59,224 nt of DNA from the NCBI GenBank assembly GCA_011524395.1, contig WTKN01000212.1, forward strand, positions 1 to 59,224, written 5' to 3'. A program made the position numbers and the translations under genes. The notes under the pieces were generated by a model. The model had not been told where the DNA came from, did not search any database, and saw only the letters and a list, made by a program, of their open reading frames with translations. The DNA comes from Moorena sp. SS36440bin_2. Lineage in GTDB: Bacteria > Cyanobacteriota > Cyanobacteriia > Cyanobacteriales > Coleofasciculaceae. Below, piece by piece: positions 52,215 through 59,224 of this stretch (its first letter is position 1; each line of letters opens with the position of its first letter).

Positions 52215-52439
52215 ATGATTTATAAAAACACAACTCAAATTACCCTTGAAGTTAATGGTGAATCCCGGACCTGCTCTTGTGACACTAAACTACCCCAGCT
52301 ATTAGAAAAGCTAGGCTTAAATCCGCGCTTGGTGGCGGTAGAATACAATGGTGAAATTCTCCATCGGCAGTTTTGGGACCAGACTCAAATGCAGGAGGGA
52401 GACCAGCTGGAAATTGTCACAATTGTTGGCGGCGGTTGA
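52215..52439 (+). CDS. thiS: Sulfur carrier protein ThiS
   Basis: A ubiquitin-fold carrier of 74 residues that delivers sulfur for the thiazole ring. It ends in IVGGG, the Gly-Gly terminus that is adenylated and thiocarboxylated. ITLEVNGESRTC and LVAVEYNGEILHR are typical. Same strand as thiE, probably one transcript. Confidence 0.92.
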   Translation: MIYKNTTQITLEVNGESRTCSCDTKLPQLLEKLGLNPRLVAVEYNGEILHRQFWDQTQMQEGDQLEIVTIVGGG

Positions 52440-52534
52440 CTTCAAAGGACCGATGTGACCCTCTGCCCATCAATCTTCTTGATCATGGGTATTCAACTGG
52501 ACTTGATATCACCAAAGCCAAGGTTAAAAGACAG

Positions 52535-53722
52535 TCAAACACACATTAGCTCAGGAGTTAGACCTAGATTTTTGCATAACTGTCGAATCTCTTCTTCATA
52601 GATAGGGTTCATCACAATAACCAGATCAGGTTGGTAATCCTGGAGAAATTCTGGTGGAATAATTTCCTGTCCGGTTCCAGCAACGTACTTCCCCTGTTTG
52701 CGGGGATTGAGATCTACGATGTAATCAATCACATCTTGGCACTTGAGCAGATTCAAAAAAGTAACCCCTTTTGAGCCAGCACCCCATGCTACGGCTTTTT
52801 TCTCAGTTTGAGCGATGGTTGTCAGTTTGTGCTGCCAGCTTTCTAACTTCTCCTGAAACCTAGCGGTAAAGCTGGCAATATCCTGAGTCAATACCTCAAT
52901 TTCATCCGGTTTTCCATAGCTGTTCGGGATTTCCCCATGGACTGGCTTTGCTTCCAGGCAAAGGAACTGACCACCAAACGCCTCCTTGATTTCACTAACT
53001 TGAAAGCCAGCATTGGCAAAAGCTTGCCCTATAGAAGAGGGGGCGAAATAGCAGCAGTGTTCATAGATAATGTCCCACACTGCTAAATGGTGAAAGGTAT
53101 CTAAGGCGTTGGGGACTTCAAAGAAAACAATCGTATTAAGGCGAGAACCGATGGCCTGTCGTAGTGGCTTGAGCAAATCTGCGGGATTGGAAATATGTTC
53201 TAGGGTGTGCCGACAACAAATTAGATCGGCTTGATACTCTTGGTAGAGCTGTGAATAGAAATCTGGAACAAACTTGACTTGAGTCTGAAGTGCTTGATGC
53301 TCTGACCTAGGAACATAGCTGGGGTCAAAACCTACTCCTCGGTTATTACCTAGTTCACACAGACTTATAAGAAAATCCCCTTTGCCACAACCAATTTCAA
53401 TAATGTCTTTATTGTAGAGATGGTGGCGCTTCACTAATCCAGCGGCAAGGGATTGGGCATAGTCCTGAAATCGAGGAGAGTAGTGTAAGGAGTTTTCATA
53501 GTCCTGGGAATAACCTAATTTAGTAGGGTCAAACGCTAGGTTGCTAATAAAACCACAGGTAGGACAGAACCCTAGTTTGATATCTCCCTTGGAACAGTTT
53601 TGAGCAGTTTGACGCGATCGCCACAGGAGATTACAGTAAACTGGCACCCCCAACATCTCAAAAAACACCTCTAAATCGGCAGAGGCACATACAGGACAGT
53701 TGCGGTTAGATAAGGTGTTCAT
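52535..53722 (-). CDS. Zinc-binding SAM-dependent C-methyltransferase, copy 1
   Basis: 395 residues in three parts: an N-terminal zinc motif (CPVC at 10-13, CPTC near 53), a Rossmann SAM fold (IEIGCGKGDFLISL; CCRHTLEHI) and the C-terminal domain with WGAGSKGVTFLNLL. This architecture is typical of sugar C-methyltransferases that act on nucleotide sugars. Clearly paralogous to 56407-57636. Last gene of the minus-strand cluster. Confidence 0.85.
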   Translation of the reverse strand: MNTLSNRNCPVCASADLEVFFEMLGVPVYCNLLWRSRQTAQNCSKGDIKLGFCPTCGFISNLAFDPTKLGYSQDYENSLHYSPRFQDYAQSLAAGLVKRHHLYNKDIIEIGCGKGDFLISLCELGNNRGVGFDPSYVPRSEHQALQTQVKFVPDFYSQLYQEYQADLICCRHTLEHISNPADLLKPLRQAIGSRLNTIVFFEVPNALDTFHHLAVWDIIYEHCCYFAPSSIGQAFANAGFQVSEIKEAFGGQFLCLEAKPVHGEIPNSYGKPDEIEVLTQDIASFTARFQEKLESWQHKLTTIAQTEKKAVAWGAGSKGVTFLNLLKCQDVIDYIVDLNPRKQGKYVAGTGQEIIPPEFLQDYQPDLVIVMNPIYEEEIRQLCKNLGLTPELMCV

Positions 53723-53770
53723 TTCAAGTTTTCACTCCATTAGACTAGTACAGGGAAAGTACAAATAATC

Positions 53771-53795
53771 AGCTATCAGCTGACGGCTGATAGCT
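53771..53795. repeat. Family C palindrome between lhgO-like gene and methyltransferase
   Basis: AGCTATCAG (53771-53779) and CTGATAGCT (53787-53795) with TGACGG between. Related to 30958-30995. It may end or attenuate the cluster transcript. Confidence 0.7.
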
Positions 53796-53811
53796 TTTAA
53801 GGAAACTTGGG

Positions 53812-55020
53812 TCAGATCACCCTTTCGAGAGTTTTCAGTGTCGGGATCTCAGTAGCGATCGCATTCCCAATCTCCAAAGAAGCGGTAGCACCAGGAGAGG
53901 GAGCGTTACAAACATGCATTGCTTTAGGACTATTGACAATTAAAAAATCATCCACCAACTTGCCATCATTTTTTAAGGCTTGAGCTCTGACCCCAGCATG
54001 GGTGGGAACTAAGTCATCTGCTTGGATTTCAGGAATCAGCCGTTGCAAACTCTTAACAAACGCAGCTTTACTGAAGGAGCGGATGATTTCCTGAATCCCT
54101 GCGTCTCCATGTTTGACAGCTAGTTTCCAGAAACCGGGATAGGTCATGACTTCCACAAAATCTCGCAAGTCAAAATCAGTCTTTCGATAGCCTTCGCGCT
54201 TGAAACTCAGTACAGCATTGGGTCCAGCATGGACACTGCCATCAATCATGCGGGTGAAATGAACCCCTAGGAAAGGAAAATTTGGATTAGGAACTGCATA
54301 AATTAGATGCTTGACTAGGTAGCGTTTCTCTGGCTTGAGTTCATAGTACTCACCCCGGAAAGGAACGATTTTAGCTGGAGGCTCAGCATCACCCAACTTA
54401 GCAATGCGATCGCTATTTAGTCCAGCACAGTTGATCACAAAGCGAGTGGGATAGTTACCATTGTTGGTTTCAAGTACTAAACCATCCCCAGTTTCCAGGA
54501 TATTTTCAACCTTACTATTGAGACGTAAATCTCCACCCTGGACACGAACCAATTCAACGTATTTTTCACAGACCTGCTTGTAGCTTACAATCCCAGTGGA
54601 ATGAACTCGAATTCCAGCTAAACAACGGACATGGGGTTCAATTTTCTTAACCTCTTCACCAGTAATCTTGGCAATCTCTATACCGTTTTCCAAACCCCTT
54701 TGATAAAGAGTATCCAGTAATGGTAGTTCTTCTGGTTCAGTTGCTACAATTACTTTGCCACAGATGTCATAATCAATGCCATGGTTTTGGCAGAATGCCA
54801 CCATTGAGCGATTTCCTTCGTAACAAAACCTAGCCTTGAAACTCCCTGGTTTGTAGTAGATTCCAGAATGAATCACACCACTGTTATTGCCAGTTTGGTG
54901 AGCAGCCCAACTGCTCTCTTTTTCCAGTACCAGAATTTTGGCATCTGGATAACGTTTACCCAATGCCATGGCTGTGGATAAGCCAATTATTCCTCCTCCA
55001 ATAATCGCCAATTCGTACAT
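53812..55020 (-). CDS. lhgO: L-2-hydroxyglutarate oxidase-like FAD enzyme
   Basis: 402 residues of the DAO family. FAD-binding start IIGGGIIGLSTAMALGKRYP, the segment HQTGNNSGVIHSGIYYKPGS typical of LhgO, then GLVLETNNGN, VINCAGLNSDRIA and near the end VPTHAGVRAQALKNDG. LhgO removes L-2-hydroxyglutarate made by side reactions. Location inside a sugar-modifying cluster raises the chance of a cluster-specific hydroxy-acid substrate. Confidence 0.9.
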   Translation of the reverse strand: MYELAIIGGGIIGLSTAMALGKRYPDAKILVLEKESSWAAHQTGNNSGVIHSGIYYKPGSFKARFCYEGNRSMVAFCQNHGIDYDICGKVIVATEPEELPLLDTLYQRGLENGIEIAKITGEEVKKIEPHVRCLAGIRVHSTGIVSYKQVCEKYVELVRVQGGDLRLNSKVENILETGDGLVLETNNGNYPTRFVINCAGLNSDRIAKLGDAEPPAKIVPFRGEYYELKPEKRYLVKHLIYAVPNPNFPFLGVHFTRMIDGSVHAGPNAVLSFKREGYRKTDFDLRDFVEVMTYPGFWKLAVKHGDAGIQEIIRSFSKAAFVKSLQRLIPEIQADDLVPTHAGVRAQALKNDGKLVDDFLIVNSPKAMHVCNAPSPGATASLEIGNAIATEIPTLKTLERVI

Positions 55021-55390
55021 TGTTATTTTTCTTACTGAAACTATTAAGGTTAACTTTTAAAGTTTAATGTTGAATATTAAAAGTTAACCGTATGCCTTAG
55101 AAAGATATAATAAGGGATAATATAGTGTTTTTTTGTATGGTGAGGTACACCTTGAAGCTGAAAAAATTGTTAATTAAGACTTATGCTCTACCTCATTGGA
55201 GTAGAAACCGCTATAAACAATTAATTAATCCTCAAAAAGTTTGGGGAAGCCTACTCACTTTCCATACTTTTTTGTACCAGAAAACCTATTGAAATATTGG
55301 CCATTTTGGCCTGAAGGGGCGACTAAAAAATAAAAAATCACAAATGACAAACACTCTTTTACCTGCAAGTATACAAGCCTTCCCTTATTG
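55021..55390. other. Intergenic region, possible small ORF
   Basis: About 370 bases between two minus-strand genes. A plus-strand frame at 55137-55292 is described separately. No repeat or promoter is clear. Confidence 0.4.
55137..55292 (+). CDS. Possible 51-residue protein or gene fragment
   Basis: ATG-initiated frame, sequence beginning MVRYTLKLKKLLIKTYALPH, basic and Trp/Tyr-rich, no repeat character. No ribosome site. It may be the N-terminal remnant of a transferase. Low certainty. Confidence 0.2.
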   Translation: MVRYTLKLKKLLIKTYALPHWSRNRYKQLINPQKVWGSLLTFHTFLYQKTY

Positions 55391-56263
55391 CTAAACTTTG
55401 CTGGGTACTTTCTGATGGAAAAATTTTTTCCAAGTCTGTGCAGAAAAAATATAGTTCCCGAGTATACCTAAACAACGAATGCGCTCCTGCCAGTTCAACG
55501 GAGCCTGAAATACTGCCCTGAAAAATTCAATCGAATTCCGAGGTCGCAGGAATTTCGGTCGCATAGAGGCTTTGGTATCGATCCAAACCTCCCGCTCCTG
55601 AGCCGATAGCCGACTTGACTGGTCTGAATGGCAACGCCGGAAAAAGAGGGGTTCAGGAATTTCTTTCAAGCGCCCAATCAGGCTTAGTTGAGTCAGCAAC
55701 AGCCGATCTGAACCGTAGTAGGATGAAATCAAAGAGGTTTTTCTTAGAGCCTCCGTACGGATCAGTCCAAAAACCTCCAAGCACCAGAAATCCGAAATTG
55801 CTGCCTGAAAACGTTCATGGGGTTTCTCTGAATCTAGGTTTCCTACCGACTCAGCTTCCCACCACTTTTGTCCATTAGGCTTAGTGAATATTGTTCTTGG
55901 GTAGGACAAAATTACCGTCGGGTCATTGTCAAGCACCTCTACGCAGCGAGCTAAGAAAGAAGGGGCACAAACATCGTCATCAGCTGCCCACTTAAAATAT
56001 TCACCTCTAGCCAACTCAACGGTACGATTGTAATTTGGGGCAGCACCTAGATTTTCTTGATTGCGGTAGTAATAAATGCGTTTGTCTTTAGCCTGATACT
56101 CCCGACAAATCTCCTCAGTTGCGTCAGTCGAGCAGTTATCTGAAATGATCAACTCGAAATCCTCAAAGGTCTGAGCCAAAATTGAATCTAATGCTTCTCT
56201 GAGGAATTCTTCGCCGTTGTAGACTGGTAATCCAATGCTTAAGCGGGGTTGATCAGCAATCAT
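55391..56263 (-). CDS. Glycosyltransferase family 2
   Basis: 290 residues with a GT-A fold. RLSIGLPVYNGEEFLREALD, then FELIISDNCSTDAT, NLGAAPNYNRTVELARGEYF and the metal-binding ADDD motif (residues 93-96). It transfers a sugar from a nucleotide sugar, probably to a glycan or lipid carrier. Lies between the two methyltransferase genes with lhgO. Confidence 0.88.
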   Translation of the reverse strand: MIADQPRLSIGLPVYNGEEFLREALDSILAQTFEDFELIISDNCSTDATEEICREYQAKDKRIYYYRNQENLGAAPNYNRTVELARGEYFKWAADDDVCAPSFLARCVEVLDNDPTVILSYPRTIFTKPNGQKWWEAESVGNLDSEKPHERFQAAISDFWCLEVFGLIRTEALRKTSLISSYYGSDRLLLTQLSLIGRLKEIPEPLFFRRCHSDQSSRLSAQEREVWIDTKASMRPKFLRPRNSIEFFRAVFQAPLNWQERIRCLGILGNYIFSAQTWKKFFHQKVPSKV

Positions 56264-56406
56264 TTGAACATTTTTTCACATAAACCGATTTGGTTAACCT
56301 ATCCTACGATAGTCGGTAGTATTTCCAGTAAAGACTTTATGAGTCATAAGTCAAAAATTAAAGACTTATGACTCATAACTCATAACTCATGACTAATGAC
56401 TGATAT

Positions 56407-57636
56407 TTATAGAGATATAACCTCTGTAGTTACTCCCATCTTATCCAACATTTGCTGAATTTCATCACAATATATGGAATTCATGACAATCACCTGATCA
56501 GGTTTGTCTTCCTTCAAAAACTCTGGTGCCATAATTTTTTTACCAACACCAGGGATAAATTTCCCATGACGATGGGGATTAATGTCTACCACGTATTCAA
56601 TTTTGTCTGTGGTATCAAGAGTGGTTAGAAAAGCCACACACTTGGAACCTGAACCCCAAACTACAACACGCTTGCCTTGAGCATGCATTTGCTCTAAGTG
56701 CTGCTTCCAATTCTCCAGCTTCTTGCTAATCTCGTTGGTAAAGTTTTTGACATGCTGGGTAAGTTCCTCAAGACTCTCTTCCAGAGGATGTACTGTGTCA
56801 GATGGGATAGTTACAGGTCGGGTTTCAATTAACAGATATTGTTCACCATAAGCTCGATACAGGTCAGTCACTTCAAAGCCACAGTTCCGGAATAATCGCG
56901 CTAGGGATCCAGGGGTGAAATAGGAGCAGTGCTCGTAGTAAATGTCTTCAAAAGCTAAGTCTTTGAGTACTCGTATGGTATCTGGTATCTCAAACACCAC
57001 AACGGTATTGAGGCGATCGCCAATGGAGCGGCGCACGGTACTAATAAACTCAGCAGTAGGATAAATATGCTCCAGGGTATGGCGACAACAGATAAAATCA
57101 CCTACATACTCAGCATAGCGCTCTGAGTAATAGTCTTGAATAAAGGTGACCCGGTCAGCGGCTTCACTCTGGACTCGTCCTACTACAGCAGAAGGGTCAA
57201 TACCAACACCGCGATTGTTACCTAATTCGCACAGCAGCAAGAGGAAATCTCCTTTGCTACAACCAATCTCTATAATGTCTTTGTTATGAAGGTCGTATTT
57301 GTCGATCAGATGATTGGCGAGATCAAGGGCAAACTGATTGAAGGTTGGGGAAAAACTCTGTTGGTCTTCATAATTGGGAGCGTAAGCTGACCACCTGGAA
57401 TCAAAGGAAACATTAGTGATGAAGCCGCAGTCTTCACAAAACCCCAAAACCACATCACCGCAAGGGAAGTTTAGGGCTGCGTCTTGGGTTGACATCATTA
57501 AGCAACTGTGGACTGGTACGTTATGTACTTCATAAAATAGGGATAATCCTTGGTTTCCACAGTTGGGACAAATATGTTCTGATAATGAAATCGGTTGTGT
57601 GTGAGCAAAATTTTTAGACAATGCTTGTTGTATCAT
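56407..57636 (-). CDS. Zinc-binding SAM-dependent C-methyltransferase, copy 2
   Basis: 409 residues with the same three-part layout as copy 1: CPNC near residue 23 and CEDC near 67, IEIGCSKGDFLLLLCELGNN, CCRHTLEHI and VVWGSGSKCVAFLTTL. Copy 1 has the same CELGNNRGVG and IICCRHTLEH-type stretches, so the pair arose by duplication. First gene of the minus-strand cluster. Confidence 0.85.
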   Translation of the reverse strand: MIQQALSKNFAHTQPISLSEHICPNCGNQGLSLFYEVHNVPVHSCLMMSTQDAALNFPCGDVVLGFCEDCGFITNVSFDSRWSAYAPNYEDQQSFSPTFNQFALDLANHLIDKYDLHNKDIIEIGCSKGDFLLLLCELGNNRGVGIDPSAVVGRVQSEAADRVTFIQDYYSERYAEYVGDFICCRHTLEHIYPTAEFISTVRRSIGDRLNTVVVFEIPDTIRVLKDLAFEDIYYEHCSYFTPGSLARLFRNCGFEVTDLYRAYGEQYLLIETRPVTIPSDTVHPLEESLEELTQHVKNFTNEISKKLENWKQHLEQMHAQGKRVVVWGSGSKCVAFLTTLDTTDKIEYVVDINPHRHGKFIPGVGKKIMAPEFLKEDKPDQVIVMNSIYCDEIQQMLDKMGVTTEVISL

Positions 57637-58437
57637 TTTGAGTGACTCTTTTAGAATTTAAATGTGATGACTTCAGAGGATTTGAGTGCAAATCAATATC
57701 AATCCCAGATTGAGTGAGTAATTCAGACCATTAAGCAGGATATACCCACCCTTTTTTAGAAAGATATTTCCTATAATTTTTATACAAAAAATCTTTAATT
57801 TCAATACAAACTTAGTAGATTTAAAGTAAAATTCAACTATCGCATTCCAGTTTAGATATTGAGATTTAACGCTCGGCTATTTTTGAGCACAATTTATTTC
57901 GTTCTGCATGATATCTCTCAAACCGATGAAAAGGTTATCACGGCAAATTGGAGAGTTCGTGACACATTGCGGCTACCTTGGAAAGCTCATATGTTTTTCA
58001 ATAGCTCTTCTAGCTACCTGCTGACCAAAGATGCTCTGAACACGAATCACCTCGATACCTGTGCTCGCAAACCCAGCGAGATTTTTAAGCAGTTTTTCCG
58101 CCGTGGCTTACCATAACTGATTGATGGATTTTTTTGGCCTTGAGGTTGACTATTAACCTGCGTCTAAGAATGCAGCATTCTAACCCTAACTACTAATTTT
58201 TAACTTATGATTAAAGATAGTTATACATAGAATTGTGATGAGCTTAATGAATTGAGGAATTGCCGCATAGTGGAACCTTCGGTGACTTAGAGATTTAATG
58301 AGATTTGGTTGTTATTAGGCAAACATGCTTGGAAGTAATCGTTTTTTTTACTAGATTAATGGAGGAAATATAGATTAACAATTCACCATATAATACCAGA
58401 TTTTAATGCCGTTTATTAATTACAAAATATCGATAAA
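57637..58437. other. Non-coding region with a possible gene fragment
   Basis: AT-rich. Apart from the plus-strand frame at 57859-58116 nothing is recognised. It must contain the promoters of the methyltransferase cluster (minus) and of the HEAT gene (plus). Confidence 0.45.
57859..58116 (+). pseudogene. Possible gene fragment of unknown family
   Basis: An 85-codon frame with a TTG start and no ribosome site. Composition looks protein-like (ARLFLSTIYFVLHDISQTDE; WRVRDTLRLPWKAHMFF). Probably the remains of a transposase or enzyme gene; no motif fixes it. Confidence 0.3.
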
Positions 58438-59224
58438 ATGGATAAAAATTATATAAAAAATCAGGATATTATTACAGATTTTAACCTTCACAACAAACAA
58501 CTGCTTCAATCGGATCGGGATGGGTATGTGCCAGCAGTAACAGTGGCAGAATTAGTCCGTGGTGGGCAGAATGACCCGGATACCCCACTCATCCTCAAAC
58601 AATTAGCTCAATCGGATCAGTATTGGGACGTACGACAAGCAGCAGCCGAAGCATTAGCCCATAGTTGGAAAGATCATCCGGTTACCTTACCTTTACTCAA
58701 ACAATTGGCTCAATCGGTTCAAAATGGGTATGTGCGACAGGTAGCAGTGCAAGAATTAGCTCGTGGTTGGAAGGGTGAACGTGATATCTTACTTATTCTT
58801 AAACAACGAGCTCAATCCGATCAGGATGCCGATGTGCGAATAGCAGCAGTTTCAGGATTAGTCGATGGTTGGCAAGATCATCCGGATACGTTACCCATTC
58901 TCAAACAACTGGCTCAATCTGACCACAATTCCGATGTGCGACGGGTAGCAATGGCAAAATTAGTCCATGATTGGAAAAATCACCACGATACCTTAGCTAT
59001 TCTCAAGCAACTGGCTCAATCAGATCAGTCTTGGCGTGTGCGACAAGCAGCAGTAGCAGAATTAGTCCGTGGTTGGAAAGATGATCCAGATACCTTACCC
59101 ATCCTCAAACAATTGGCTGAATCGGATCAGGATGCCGCTGTGCGACAAGCAGTAGCCGAAACATTAGCTCGTGGTTGGAAAGATGATCCAGATACCTTAC
59201 CCATCCTCAAACAATTGGCTGAAT
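58438..59224 (+). CDS. HEAT-repeat protein, truncated by the window end
   Basis: Starts at the ATG 58438 and stays open to the last base (262 codons), so it is partial. After about 20 residues it is a chain of seven or more 34-residue helical repeats, consensus LKQLAQSDQ-x(3)-VRQAAVAELVRGWK-DDPDTLPI. At DNA level the 102-bp units near 59077-59224 are almost identical, a sign of recent expansion. HEAT solenoids bind proteins. Many cyanobacterial ones form the sensor end of NTPase effectors, but no NTPase part is seen here. Confidence 0.82.
   Translation, partial: MDKNYIKNQDIITDFNLHNKQLLQSDRDGYVPAVTVAELVRGGQNDPDTPLILKQLAQSDQYWDVRQAAAEALAHSWKDHPVTLPLLKQLAQSVQNGYVRQVAVQELARGWKGERDILLILKQRAQSDQDADVRIAAVSGLVDGWQDHPDTLPILKQLAQSDHNSDVRRVAMAKLVHDWKNHHDTLAILKQLAQSDQSWRVRQAAVAELVRGWKDDPDTLPILKQLAESDQDAAVRQAVAETLARGWKDDPDTLPILKQLAE

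Noticed and set aside
58438-59224. Regular 102-bp repeats as a CRISPR array
   Set aside because: Units are coding, in frame and lack unique spacers between identical repeats.

Overview
The window reads as chromosome of a filamentous marine-type cyanobacterium. The supporting genes are PII with Ser49 and Tyr51, the NDH-1 subunit NdhS, the NblS partner SipA, a cyanobacterial ThiE fusion, many HIP1 octamers (GCGATCGC), and many GGGAGTA/GGGAATA heptamer runs and palindromic dispersed repeats. The repeat style resembles Moorena/Moorea-like genomes; that is an inference from pattern only. No rRNA, tRNA or CRISPR array was seen.

Layout. 0.4-10.9 kb is mostly housekeeping: phosphohexomutase, rdgB, glnB, valS, a coiled-coil protein, a HAS-barrel-like protein, ndhS, rodA and mrp. 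A degenerate IS200/IS605 tnpB-type element lies just upstream of glnB. 11-15 kb holds an oxygenase remnant abutting a 195-bp MITE, a secreted/membrane subtilase with a small co-transcribed partner, and a 1-kb non-coding stretch. 15-23 kb has a membrane-anchored CHAT protein and the polyamine genes speA, a deoxyhypusine-synthase-like gene and an agmatinase-like gene. 23-24 kb has srx and dps (oxidative stress), then a second MITE copy.

The accessory core is 25.2-34.0 kb. On the plus strand are a Trypco2-like protein and a CHAT-FGE fusion. Converging on it from the minus strand is a three-gene set: a multi-winged-helix protein, an AAA+ ATPase with a BREX-like motif, and a 923-residue protein. 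The last joins an RNase D-like exonuclease, an Fe-S PD-(D/E)XK nuclease and an FtsK-type motor in one chain. This is the best candidate in the window for an undescribed conflict/defence or DNA-processing system.

34-46 kb holds a two-component system beside a Spy-like periplasmic gene, an excisionase-like HTH protein, a modular pentapeptide-repeat protein, a WecA-like transferase, sipA and a two-domain CbiX chelatase. 46-47.7 kb is an intact IscB with its upstream omegaRNA (HEARO) region. 48-52 kb has an esterase, a beta-helix envelope protein, and thiE with thiS. 52.5-57.6 kb is a minus-strand cluster of two paralogous C-methyltransferases around an LhgO-type oxidase and a family 2 glycosyltransferase. 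The window ends inside a HEAT-type protein built of near-identical 102-bp repeats.
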